Positions 11,901-23,185 of a stretch of DNA of 64,000 bases are shown here, piece by piece. The translations under genes and the position numbers were made by a program. The DNA is from Tetragonia tetragonoides (Eukaryota; Streptophyta; Magnoliopsida; Caryophyllales; Aizoaceae): NCBI GenBank assembly GCA_038025085.1, contig CM076146.1, positions 16,962,001-17,026,000 on the forward strand. Reading direction: 5' to 3'. Each line of letters begins with the position of its first letter. The first letter of the stretch is position 1. The notes beneath the pieces were generated by a model. That model had not been told where the DNA came from. It ran no database searches and saw only the letters and a program-made list of their open reading frames with translations.

Positions 11901-13445
11901 ATCTATACCTATTTCCACTATGCGTATTTCATATTTTAGTGTAATTAGCTTCCAATAAGCACTTACGACAACAAGAGTCCGTAGGCTCTTCTCAATCCAA
12001 CTACCTACAAAGTGAGTCGGATACGTCTCAATCACTTTGGAAATTGGTTCTAGTCACTTATTATAATTATCTATACCTATTTACACTATGTGTATTCCAT
12101 ATTTTAGTGTAATTAGCTTCCAATAAGCACTTACGACAACAAGAGTCCGTAAGCTCTACTCAATCCAACAACCTTCAAAGTGAGCCGAAGACGTCTAAAT
12201 CATTTTGGAAATTAGTTTTAGTCACTTATTATCACTATCTACAGCTATGTTGACTATGTGTATTTTAAATTTTAGTGTAATTAGCTTCCAATAAGCACTT
12301 ACGATAACAAGAGTCCGTAGGCTATTCTCAATCCAACAACCTACAAAGTGAGCTGGAGACGTCTAAATCACTTTGAAAATTAGTTTTAGTCACTTATTAT
12401 CATTATCTATACCTACTTCCACTATGTGTATTTCATATTTTAATGTAATTAGCTTCCAATAAGCACGTACGACAACAAGAGTCCGTAGGCTCTTCTCAAT
12501 CCTACTGCCTACAAAGTGAGCCGGAGATGTCTAAATCACTTTGAAAATTTATTTTAGTCATTTATTATCATTATCTATACCTATTTCCACTATGTGTATT
12601 TCATATATTAGTTTAATTAGCTTCCAATAAGCACCTACGACAACAAGTGTCTGTAGGCTCATCTCAATCCAACTACCTACAAAGTGAGCCGGAGACGTCT
12701 AAATCACTTTGGAAATTGGTTCTAGTCACTTATTATCATTATCTATACCTATTTCCACTATGTGTGTTTCATATTTTAGTGTAATTAGCTTCCAATAAGC
12801 ACTTACGACAACAAGAGTCTTTAGGCTCTTCTCAATCCAACTACCTACAAAGTGAGTCGGAGACGTCTAAATCACTTTGGAAATTAGCTTTAGTCACTTA
12901 TTATCATTATTTATACCTATTTCCAGTATGTGTATTTCATATGTTAGTGAAATTAGCTTCCAATAAGCACTTACGACAACAAGAGTCCGTAGGCTTTTCT
13001 CAATCCAACTACATACAACGTGAGCCGGAGAGGTCTAAATCACTTTGAAAATTTGTTTTAGTCACCTATTATCATGATCTATACCTATTTCCACTATGTG
13101 TATATCATATGTTAGTGTAATTAGCTTCCAGTAAGCACTTACGACAACAAGAGTCCGTAGGCTCTTCTCAATCTAACAACCTACAAAGTGAGCCAGAGAC
13201 GTCTAAATCACTTTGGAAATTTGTTTGAGTCTCTTATTATCATTATCTATACCTATTTCCACTATGTGTATTTCATATGTTAGTGTAATTAGCTTCCAAT
13301 AAGCACTTACGACAACAAGAGTCTGTAGGCTCTTCTCAATCCAACTACCTACAAAAAGTGAGCTGGAGACGTCTAAATCACTTTGGAAATTGGTTTTAGT
13401 CACTTATTATCATTATCTATACCTATGTCCACCATGTGTATTTTA
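8912..13445. repeat. Satellite array: 27 tandem copies of a 168-bp unit
   Basis: The landmark ATTTTAGTGTAATTAGCTTC falls at 8912, 9080, 9248, 9416, 9584, 9752, 9920, 10088, 10256, 10424 and so on to 13277. The spacing is 168 bp in nearly every interval (166 once, 167 once). Shared variants show internal order: units 3-9 (9248-10423) and 10-16 (10424-11597) carry the same diagnostic changes in the same order. Within each block, units of the type GATCCGGAAACG, GAGCAGGAG and GTCTGTAGG repeat as trimers. Units after 11600 lack this order. Nucleosome-length satellites of this kind are common in plant heterochromatin. Open frames inside are artefacts. Confidence 0.98.
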
Positions 13446-13494
13446 AATTCGATTTATTATCTTCCATTAAAGCACGTACAACGAATGAGAGTGA

Positions 13495-13505
13495 AACATT
13501 GGTAA
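13495..13505. repeat. Left target-site duplication of the LINE
   Basis: AACATTGGTAA here is repeated exactly at 22596-22606. The A/T-rich tract that follows is where the LINE 3' tail, on the minus strand, meets the target. Confidence 0.85.
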
Positions 13506-14103
13506 AAAAAATTTTTTGGTAAAAGTTATGAACTTTCTCATTACCAAAAAATCAGCTGCATTACAAGCCTAGCTAGGGACATACTTAGGAAGGCATCTCA
13601 ACAAGAGCCCTTGCCCCTGTATACCCTCATGAAACTCTATTGATAATTCTCTATTACACAGTATTAGCTACCAACTTAAGGAAACAAAAGAAACAAAAAA
13701 TTACATCAGTTTCTTTATCATATGTTTCTCTGCATTTTTCAATTTCCTTGTGTCTATGCTGTTGATTCTTGCTCTGACAGCAAACTGTATGTTGCTCATT
13801 AACACAGCCTCAGGGGTACATTTGTTGAAGCAAATATTGTTTCTTTCCCTCCAAATTATTGCGCAGGAGCTTGCGTTTAACCCTGCTCTTGCTCCAATTC
13901 AGAATGTTCTGAATGCTACCAGAGCAGCACTTCCAATCTAGCCAAGCTTTCATAGCTTTTATGATATTCTGAGATATGCTGCATTCAAAAAAAGAGTGTT
14001 GATGGCTTTCAGGTGCTGCTGTACACAAGTAACAGCTATCATTTCCTCTCAAAAATCTCATGGTCTTCATTCTGTCTTTTGTAAGCAACTTCTTCTTATG
14101 AGC

Positions 14104-14108
14104 CAACC
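14104..14108. repeat. Left TSD (CAACC) of the LTR retrotransposon
   Basis: CAACC here and at 18237-18241 flanks the element. Removing one copy plus the element rejoins the LINE zf-RVT frame exactly. Confidence 0.9.
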
Positions 14109-16684
14109 TGTAACACCCCGAATTTTACGCCTAATAATTAAATAAAAATAAATAAAACTCGCGCCGAAAATCCGACAGAGTTCCGTTAGAAAACTGAACA
14201 AACCAACCTAAAAAGGCTTATATAAACCTTCTTAACAAAAATATAAACCAAAATCCAATTAACCCAGCAGAAGTCTCTAATAACACCCGAGGCGCTACAG
14301 CCACACTTACTCATACGACTGAGTGTAAGGCTCTTCAACTAAAACTATTAATAATAATCTCAAAAATAATTCTAGGTGGTCTACTTGTTATAATTTACTC
14401 GACTCTATAAAAGAACAATTACTATATCCCTGCATAAGTCTAATCTGAAGTGTTCCTCACTGGCATTTGTGTAAACATAAACTTCAATCCGCAAAAAGGT
14501 GAGATTATGCAACATCAGCAATGCTGGTAACTCACATCTAGTACGTAAAGCTCATTCTAAATTCAAATCAAGTCTAAACGTATAAACATGCTTCAATTTA
14601 ATCAAACAAGGGATCCTAATTAGTCTTTTGCAAACTTTACTTCCTATAAACACCATACACTTATACAAATAAAGAGAATATCCACGATAGTACTAAAAAC
14701 AAGTAACTTCTTTCTAGATATCCTCTATACTCGGGATATCTTAATAGCTTTTATTATTGATCTTGCTTTACTGAGCTGGGCATAAGGGAGAGGTTCCTAG
14801 AGCCGCCGCATCTCGGGGGTGTTTAAACCCTTGACCACAACTAGGGGCCAAGCCAAAACTGGGGCCCAAATGTGCTACACCTGCTGACCACATCTGGGAG
14901 TCATAGCCACAACTGGGGGCTAGGTCACAACTGGGGACCGCAGCTCTGGGGACGTCTCCCATATAACTCATCTGGAGTACCCATAGGTTCCTACTACCCA
15001 GAGCCATCTTCCACTTTACGTTATTAGTAGCTTAAGTAGCTTTTCATTTCTTTTGTATCTTATGATATTAGCACAACACATCACATAATTACTCACATAT
15101 CTACAGCTAGTTTGTAGTAACAATCATATTAGCATTCTTTCTTCTCTTTATATCTTATTTGAGATCTTAATAGCTATTCATTTCTTTCCTTTCTTATGAC
15201 GTTTTCACTGTACGTCATATACTTGCTCATATCATTCATTTCAAGCTCATAGCTCTAGAGCACCTTATCATTTTCTCTTCTTTTGTAACTCATTACTTTG
15301 CTCTGAAGCATATCACAAAGCTTAAGACATAAGCTGGTCATTCTTTCATAATTTTAACGTAGTTTCTGAGCTTAGTTGGCAAGTCTCTATAATCACATAC
15401 ATTACAAAAGATTAAATGCTGAACACTTCAAGTCAGCTCAAACAATTATTGGAAAAATAATGACTTGCATCTTGCCTATATATTCTAACATAACTTCTAG
15501 CACAAATACTACAATCTGGAAAACCAATTTGAGTAATTGCTCTTAAACACCTTGTTCACTAATTACACTTCCTAACACTACAACTCTTAATTAGATGAGG
15601 CACAAGCTTCTATGTTATGCATAAACAACTACATGGACAACATTTGATTTCTCAAGTTAACTAACCAAGAACCCAATTCTTCTCTGCTATTTAGCCCACA
15701 TATCTAGTACTGACCAAACTCGAATTCTAGCAAAACACTACTACTGTGCACATAACAAGCTCCCCAAAATCATATAAAATCAATTCAAGTACAAATACAC
15801 ATAATTAGGCTCAAAATGAATGTAAAATAAACCTGACGTAATAGACGTAGTTACCTTGGGGTCCTTCTGTAAGGTCGGGCTCCTAATTCGCGATACCCAT
15901 AAGCTGTGAGTTTGTATCTATCCAAATCAGTGCCTAAACATCACAATTGCTACTTAAAATGTCCAATTACTCGTTCTAGGAAATTACTAAGGAAATCCCT
16001 AAATTAACAATTAATCTGAATTGCTAAGAGGGTTCTTAAATTAAGTGTTAAAAGGTCGAATTGGGGCTGACCTGAACAGAACAGGAGCCTGAAGGAGTCA
16101 TTGACAACACTTCGGCTGGTGTTTCGTGCTAGGGCTGGTGGTAGTTCCGCCATAGTCAGTACGCAGAGCAGAGGAGACAGAGAGAGAGACAGCGACGGTG
16201 GCTCCCGGCAACTGCATGGCCGGAGCTTGCTGGGCATGATGGTAGTGGTGCGCTTGATCTGGTGATGGGTGGTGAGTGAAGATGGTGATGACAATGACGA
16301 TGGTTCATGGTGGTGATGAGTGTGGGTTTCTTTGCTTTTGTTAAATGATAAATAAATCAGGGAGTATAAAAGGAGGAGAAGTCGGTTAAAACAAAAGAGT
16401 AAAGATGCCTTAGTTTGGTGGGTTTTCTTTTGGATTTTGCTAGGTAGGATTAAATAAGTATAAGTAGATAAGTGGGCTAGTCAATAGTTTAGTCGTAAAA
16501 ACATATTAATGGCCTCTAAGTCTATCTAATTTATTGGGAAACATAATAAACAAGCTTAAATATTTATTTTCTTATTTTAGAAAATGCTATAAAAATAGCG
16601 GGTATTACATTCTATCCTCCTTATAAAAAGTTTTGTCCTTGAAACTTGTGTAAATAACTTTATAGAAAATATGGGTGCTTCACA
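14109..16684 (-). repeat. 3' LTR (2576 bp, full length)
   Basis: It begins TGTAACACCCCGAATTTTAC on the plus strand and ends GGTGCTTCACA at 16684, immediately next to the polypurine tract. Positions 14109-15028 align with 17287-18207 with only a few per cent differences by eye. The 79-aa open frame at 14768-15007 recurs in the other LTR and looks like a chance frame. An older LTR edge may lie at 16609 (see findings). Confidence 0.88.
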
Positions 16685-16698
16685 CTCTATCCCCCTTT
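16685..16698 (-). other. Polypurine tract
   Basis: The minus strand reads AAAGGGGGATAGAG directly before the 3' LTR start TGTGAAGC, the position and composition expected for plus-strand priming. Confidence 0.8.
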
Positions 16699-17271
16699 AC
16701 ATTTACGTAAAAGAAACACAGTTGGAAGGACATAGGGCATTTCGGCTAACATGTGTGTACACAAGCTATTGATGCACATAAAAAAAACAGAATGACAAAT
16801 AACATCTCAATAACTACGCTTTTGCTGCGTACTCTGATCCATAGTACTTGTCCTTTCATTCAATTACCAGTATCTTTGTCTACTGTACAACTTCAGCTTA
16901 ACAAGCATATATGTGTATGTCTACACATAGCAAAACATCAATCATTACCCAGACACGAAGTCAACAACACCAAGATAACTTCACTAAACATTTTGATTTG
17001 CTCATAACACTATCAAGTTATTCATATAACATGTAGCATTCGAGTAGACATAAGTAGTCATTAAGAAGGAACATGTAACACCTGTAATAAGCGAAGTAAA
17101 GTTTCAAACCAAAAAGGATTCCAAGACTAGGGTAAGACACTCTCAGACGACTTAATTATTCCAAATTCCCTAGTTTTTCTTCACCTAGTCTTCATTAATC
17201 CATTTTATCCTAATAAATTTATTTAACGCTTGAACCATAAAGATCCTTGCATTGAGACAGAGGAGCGAACT

Positions 17272-17283
17272 GCTCAGATACCA
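17272..17283 (-). other. Primer-binding site (initiator Met tRNA type)
   Basis: The minus strand reads TGGTATCTGAGC three bases after the 5' LTR end. The usual plant iMet site is TGGTATCAGAGC, so there is one mismatch. Confidence 0.8.
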
Positions 17284-17286
17284 CTT

Positions 17287-18236
17287 TGAAACACCCCGAA
17301 TTTTACGCCTAATAATTAAATAAAAATAAATAAAACTCGCGCCGAAAATCCGGCAGAGTTCCGTTAGAAAACTGAACAAACCAGCCTAAAAAGGCTTATA
17401 CAAACCTGCTTAACAAAAATATTAAACAAAATCCAATTAACCCAGCGGAAGTCTCTAATAACACCCGGGGCGCTACCGCCACACTCACTCATACGACTGA
17501 GTGTAAGACTCTTCAACTGAATCTATTAATAATAATCTCAAAAATAATTCTAGGTGGTCTACTTGTTACAATTTACTCACTCTATAAAAGAACAACTACT
17601 ATATCCCTGCATAAGTCTAATCTGAAGCGTTCCTCACTGGCATTTGTGTAAACATAAACTTCAATCTGCAAAAAGGTGAGATTATGCAACGTCAGCAATG
17701 CTGGTAACTCACATCTACTACGTAAAGCTCATTCTAAATTCAAATCAAGTCTAAACGTATAAACATGCTTCAATTTAATCAAACAAGAGATCCTAATTAG
17801 TCTTTTGCAAACTTTACTTACTATAAACACCATACACTTATACAAATAAAGAGAATATCAACGATAGTACTAAAAATAAGTAACTTCTTTCTAGATATCC
17901 TCTATACTCGGGATATCTAAATAGTTTTTATTATTAATATTGCATTACTGAGCTGGGCATAAGGGAGAGGTTCCTAGGGCCGCCGCATCTCGGGGGTGTT
18001 TAAACCCTTGACCAAAACTGGGGGTCAAGCCACAACTGGGGGCCAAATGTGCTACGCCTACTGACCACATCTGGGAGTCATAGCCACAACTGGGGGCTAG
18101 GTCACAACTGGGGACCGCAGCTAAGCTCTGGGGACGTCTCCCATATAACACATCTGGAGTACCCATAGGTTCCTACTACCTAGAGCCATCTTCCACTTTA
18201 CGTTATTAACTTTATAGAAAATATGGGTGCTTCACA
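17287..18236 (-). repeat. 5' LTR (950 bp, internally deleted)
   Basis: It matches the ends of the 3' LTR but lacks about 1626 bp. The sequence CGTTATTA, equivalent to 15029, joins directly to ACTTTATAG, equivalent to 16654, with 1-2 bp of microhomology. Its inner end is TGAAACACCCCG where the other copy has TGTAACACCCCG. Confidence 0.85.
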
Positions 18237-18241
18237 CAACC
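18237..18241. repeat. Right TSD (CAACC) of the LTR retrotransposon
   Basis: Exact copy of 14104-14108. Confidence 0.9.
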
Positions 18242-21162
18242 AGCAGCAAAAAGAGTGTCTAGGCATGCAACAAGGGTTCCATATGAGATTAGCATGCCTA
18301 TATTTAGGAAAGGATCCTGTCAAGTGCATATAACCACTAGCAGCTGAGTATTGCCCTGTGATTAATGCTTGCCATTGCCCATCACTGCCATATCCAGCTT
18401 GAAACAAGTTCCCGAGTTTGCTGAGTTTGCACCAGTACCAGCTGGAATCTTGTCTGAGTGCATAAATCCACAACCCCTCACTTTTCATATACACTTCATT
18501 CACCCATTTAACCCACAAGTTATCCTGCTTCTGTGAGAGGGCCCAAAGATGCTTCCCATTTAGTGTTTGATTCCACACCTTATAGCTTTTAATTTGCAAG
18601 CCTCCATTCTTCCTAGGCCTATAGACAAGGTCCCATGCCATAAGACTAGGTTTCCTTTTGTCATCTGTACTTCCCCAAAGGAATTGTCTGCATCTTTTCT
18701 CAATCTGATTCAGTACTCCAGTAGGCAGTACAAAGGTGCTAGACTAGTAGATATGGAGAGAGATAAGCACTGAATTAATTAGTGGGTCCTCCCTGCATAA
18801 GAGAGATTCCTGGAAGCCCGGCTATGCAATTTCTTTGTGATTTTCTCTACCAAAAAAGTGCATTCAGTTTGGTTCCATTTTGAGGGAGTAAGAGGAACCC
18901 CCAAGTATTTCATAGGGAAAGAACCCTCTTGAAATCCACTAATCCGCAAAAGGTATTCTTTAACTTCCTGAGAAACCCCTACTATATAACAGTGGGACTT
19001 GTTATTGTTTGAATGCAGACCTGTAACACTAGAGAACAGGTGAAGGCCTCTGTGACTCTAAAAACTGAGGCTCTATTGGCTTTACAGAAGACCATAAGGT
19101 CATCTGCAAAGCATATGTGATTAAGACCCAGAGTTTTGCACATGGGATGGAAGCGAAAGTCAGGTAATTGCCCCATAATCTTCAAAATTCTGGACAAGAA
19201 TTCCATGACTAACACAAAAAGCAGAGGAGAGACAGGATGACCCTGTCTAATTCCTCTCTTACCTTCAAAGTAACCAAAAGTGTTGCCATTGACACACAAA
19301 TTAAATTATGCAGTCTTCACACATGCCAATATCCATTTACAGAATCTCTCTAAGAATTTATAACCTGTAAGCATTTCTTCAATGAAGTCCCAATGGATTG
19401 TATCATAAGCCTTCCGCAAATCTATCTTCAACAAACATCTTGCAGAAACATTTTTTCTTTTATTGTGTTTAATGATATCTTGACATATTATTACATTTTG
19501 CACAATATTCATGCCACTTATAAACGCTCCTTGATTCAGAGAAACAATATCAGGCAACACGAATCTTATTCTATCACAAATCACTTTGGAAATGCATTTG
19601 TACATAGTATTGCAACACGCAATAGGTCTAAAATCCGCAGCAGTAGAAGGAGGAATCACCTTAGGAATCAAGCACAGATTAGTGGAATTGATAGATTTCA
19701 GCATTTTTGGATTGGAGAAAAATTCCATAATTGCATTTGTGATCTCCTCTCCAACAATAGGCCAGGCATCTTTATAGAACCCACTGCCAAATCCATCCGG
19801 TCCAGTGCTCTTGTTTATGTTAATGCTAAGCATAGCATCTTTGATCTCTTTTCTTTGTAACTGGAGCAATTAACATCATTTGCTCTTCAAAAACTTCTTT
19901 GGGAGTTTTGTGCCTGCTGTGATCTGTAGCCCCAAGCATGCCTTTGTAAAATTGAGTTAACTCTTCCTTAATGAGCTGTTGTGAACTCAAAATCTCCCCA
20001 ATTTTATTCTTGAAGGAGTACACTCTATTCATCTGTCTTCTGTGTCTCAAAACAGCATGATAGAAATGTGTATTTTGATCCCCTAGTTGGATCCACTGTA
20101 CTTTACTTTTCTGCTGCAAAAAGGATTCAGCATCCTTATTAATCTTCAGGAACCTTGCGCCAGCTTCCTGCTCAGCTAGTTGCACTTGAACATCCTGTGG
20201 AGAGGCATGGGCTGCAATCTGTGCTTGTTCCATCTTAATTCTAGCATGTTGAACACCATTCAGTAAATCTGGGTATTCATGCTTATTAAGATTTTTAAGG
20301 GCCATCTTGACTTTTTTCAGCTTGCAAGTAACCTGATACATCTTTGAGCCTACAACCTGTTCATTCCATGTCTGCTCTACAATTTGTAGGAAGCTATCAT
20401 GCTTTCCCCACATATTGTAATACTTGAAACTTGCTTTATTCTTCAGAATACTATGACTGAGTTGCAAAAGACAAGGACAATGATCTGAAATCCCCTCCGG
20501 AAGGAATTGCACAGAATAGTCTTCAGTCTTCATAGTCTTGCAGCCACAGATCATTTGCAAAACTTCTGTCTATTTTTGAATAGACTCTTTTACCATTGTC
20601 ACTTTTATTGTTCCAAGTGTATTTGCATCCAATCCAAGGTAGTTCTATTAAGTAGCTATCCTGCAAACACTCTTTTAAGTCAATAATTTCAGCAGCCTGC
20701 ACATCATTACCTCCTACCCTGTCATCTTGCTATAACACAGAGTTAAAGTCCCCTAATAAAACCCATGGCTCATTGCAACCAGCTGCAAAAGTACGAATTT
20801 CCCTCCATAACTCCTCCCGTTTCTCCCTTTCATTGAATCCATAAACAAAGGAAACAACAAAAGAAGATTGTCTTGCAATAATAGTAGCTTTGCAAACAAT
20901 CATTTGAACAGAAGTAGTAACAATATCAACTGTATAAGTCATAGGGTCCCATAGTACCCATATCCTACCACCACTGTGGGCTTGATGATTCATAATCCTA
21001 CTCCAACCTGGCAGCACCCACTGGAAACATGTTTGTAAATTACAATTTTTTATTTTTGTCGCAATTAAGCCAACTAGGCTAACATTATTCTTTTTGCAAA
21101 AGAGAGTAACCTCCCTTTGCTTATTAGGGCTATTGAGCCCCCTTGCATTCCATGAAAGAACG

Positions 21163-22493
21163 TTATCCATTCCCATCTGGAGGAATGGGAGGACCACCTG
21201 AGCCATTGGCTCCTTCATTATCCAAGAATATTGGACTCTGCATTGTTGAAAAAATGTTGTTCACTGGTGTCACTGGTCCCGTGCCAACTTTGCGCTTCAC
21301 TGTATGGACAGGCACTTGCCAAACATCACTAACAGCCTTCGGAGCTTCTACTGGAGAAGCTTCTGCTGCATTATCAACTATAGTCTCAACTTGCACCACA
21401 TTCTCTTCTTGTACTGTCTTAGGTGGCTGGACATTCTTAGGAACCCATACATTCTTGTATTTCTTCCTACAATCATTCTCCTCATGCCCAAGTTGATGGC
21501 AAAAGTCACACTCAACAGGCTTCCATTCATACTTAACTCTTTGATCAATGAGCATCCCCTTTTCATTCTGAAATTGGATAACATCATTTTGTCCCCTATA
21601 TCCACCTCAATCAATAATCTAGCATAATTGACTCCGACCTTGTTTTGTGTTTTTTTATCAGCCATAAGAGGATTCCCTAGCAAGCTGCCCAACTTACTTA
21701 GACCATCCGTACTCCAATATTTAACATCCAGTCCAAGTAGCCTCACCCAAACAGGGACAGATGACACCTCTTCCTTTGATAGATCAAGGTCCTCAGGCCA
21801 TGGTCTTACAATCAGGGGTTTGTTATCAAAATGGAATATGCCAGTTTCAAGCACCTTATCTCTACCTTCAATTTTATCAAAACGCACCAATGTTATCCCA
21901 TTAAGCAACATAGCTATCTTATTTATCCCATGGCTCCCCCATTTTTGTCTCAAAAATTCACTGAGCACATTAACAGGCGGGCGAGCACCCATGACATAGC
22001 ACACAAAAGCAGTACTCCAATAAGCAATTTCAGAAAGAATGCCTTCTCTATTAAATTGACCCACAGATTGACCCCCAGTTTCAACAGGTTGGACATTACC
22101 AAGCTTAAATCCAGCGTTATTCAATTTTGAAACATCAAACTTATCCCAAATTGAGGAAATTTTACTTGGAACTAGCGATTTAGGTGAAGCCTCAGCTTCT
22201 TCAACCTCCTCTGCCCATGATTGAGCTCAAGAACGACCACCATTGCTACTGAGCATATGAATCCATTGATTCAACTTATCCTTTGCCGCTGCTACTTCTG
22301 ATACCGTGACATTTTGTGGTGCCTCCTTCATCAAGTCAACATTCGAAAATACATTGAGTTCCTCATTCAAGTTTCTAGCAACATTTTGTGGGTTGGGTTT
22401 ATAAGTGTTGTGTTCAATTGAATTTTTATACTTCTTTTTCTCCATTTCTAACTCTAGAGCTTTAATGGCAGCTCTCGTTATCCTCCCAGCCAT
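21163..22493 (-). pseudogene. LINE ORF1 (DUF4283-like, CCHC zinc knuckle), disrupted
   Basis: The start ATG at 22493 gives MAGRITRAAIKALELEMEKK, typical of plant L1 ORF1. An in-frame TGA at 22229-22227 interrupts it, after which the same frame continues (AQSWAEEVEEAEASPKS) into a DUF4283-like RNA-binding region (YWSTAFVCYVMGARPPVNVL to KPLIVRPWPEDLDL). A single-base loss in the G run near 21553 then shifts the frame to MLIDQRVKYEWKP, followed by the zinc knuckle CDFCHQLGHEENDC (CX2CX4HX4C). The protein would bind LINE RNA and nucleic acid. The end of ORF1 overlaps the start of ORF2. Confidence 0.88.
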
Positions 22494-22595
22494 GAAACGC
22501 AGTGCAGGTTAGAAAGGGGGACTAACATGCACCGTGAGAGAGTTGAGAGAGTCCATTTCTAGAGAGAGAAGCACCCCAATTCTGCATGTTTAATT

Positions 22596-22606
22596 AACAT
22601 TGGTAA
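22596..22606. repeat. Right target-site duplication of the LINE
   Basis: AACATTGGTAA, exact copy of 13495-13505, just beyond the LINE 5' leader. Confidence 0.85.
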
Positions 22607-23185
22607 TTATTAACAAATAAAGTGATGAAAAATCTTTCATTGAAGTTGTATAATCTTGTAAGATCAATATTCATAACATGTTAATTCTTGCAATTTAAAC
22701 ATTATTTCTTAAAATACTAAAACTATTTTCCCTTAGAAGTGGTAACGGTTACCTAGTTAAGATTGTACAATTCTCCTAAACATATATTGCATTCCCTTTA
22801 AAGTGTAAAAAAGCTCTTAAACATATGTCTATATGTCTCGTAGTCAGGAAAAAAAACGCTTCATTGCTCTAGGGGGGAAAATGCGGCCTTGGTACATGGT
22901 GAAATAGATTACACACTATGTTTAGTAACAACATTAATTGTTTTCAGATTGTTGATTTGAAATGAGAAGGATATGCTTACACGTAATTCAACACTTGGCT
23001 CCTCCATTTTCAGGGGTTGTTCCCTGTCAATTAAATGTCTATGACATTTGGCTATTAAAATCCCCAAGTGTGAAGTTATTCTCTTCTGATTTATTACTAC
23101 TCTTTGAAGTTGTGAACAATTGACCCAGTCCCTCTGTTTTCTTACTAGTCTTCCATTCTTCAAGTCACCAACTTGCGTTTAAACG
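22607..23185. other. Spacer upstream of the intact F-box gene
   Basis: AT-rich. An 84-codon minus-strand frame (22909-23163) shows no family features. No TATA box is obvious near 23100. Confidence 0.45.

Larger units (their letters stand above)
14109..18236 (-). mobile_element. Non-autonomous LTR retrotransposon nested in the LINE
   Basis: Read on the minus strand, it has a 5' LTR (18236-17287), a primer-binding site, a 602-bp internal region without coding capacity, a polypurine tract, and a 3' LTR (16684-14109). Ends are TGTGAAGC...GTTACA with a 5-bp TSD CAACC. The internal region (16685-17286) holds no gag or pol, so the element must have moved with proteins from a relative. LTR ends of the type CGGGGTGTTACA recur in the solo LTR at 55664 and suggest a Gypsy/Tekay-like affiliation, but without pol this is an inference. 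Confidence 0.92.
13810..21170 (-). pseudogene. LINE ORF2 (endonuclease, reverse transcriptase, zf-RVT), disrupted
   Basis: The start ATG (21170-21168) lies 3 nt before the end of ORF1's stop. The endonuclease domain begins MDNVLSWNARGLNSPNKQ and reaches LLGDFNSVL before a TAG at 20732-20730. The same frame continues with VGGNDVQAAEIIDLKECL until a frameshift near 20530. The RT region includes SINKSTGPDGFGSGFYKDAW, LLKIDLRKAYDTIHWDF, GIRQGHPVSPLLF and the catalytic HICFADDLMVF, with a further frameshift near 19850 and a TAA at about 19306. The C-terminal zf-RVT is split at RHSFCCWL/AHKKKLLTKDR by the LTR element (14109-18236) and ends at 13810. At least five lesions rule out activity. Confidence 0.88.
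13506..22595 (-). mobile_element. L1-type LINE, near full length, split by an LTR element
   Basis: An 11-bp TSD (AACATTGGTAA) bounds a minus-strand element of about 4.96 kb once the nested LTR element is removed. From 5' to 3' it has a 5' leader (22595-22494), ORF1 with a DUF4283-like region and a CCHC zinc knuckle, and ORF2 with an AP-endonuclease, a reverse transcriptase carrying FADD, and a zf-RVT C-terminal domain. It ends in a short A/T-rich tail near 13510. Several stops and frameshifts show that it is dead. Joining the flanks at 14108 and 18242 restores an uninterrupted zf-RVT reading frame, which proves that the LTR element inserted later. Confidence 0.92.

Noticed and set aside
8912..13445. 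CRISPR array
   Set aside because: The repeat unit has no separate spacers, since the full 168 bp is repeated, and the context is a plant nuclear genome.
14768..15007. Open frame repeated at 17945-18166
   Set aside because: Both copies lie in the two LTRs of one retrotransposon. The duplication reflects the LTR, and nothing resembles a known protein.
19393..19860. 155-aa plus-strand frame
   Set aside because: Antisense shadow of the LINE reverse transcriptase.
22909..23163. 84-aa minus-strand frame upstream of the F-box gene
   Set aside because: No recognisable domain, promoter or relative. Probably chance.
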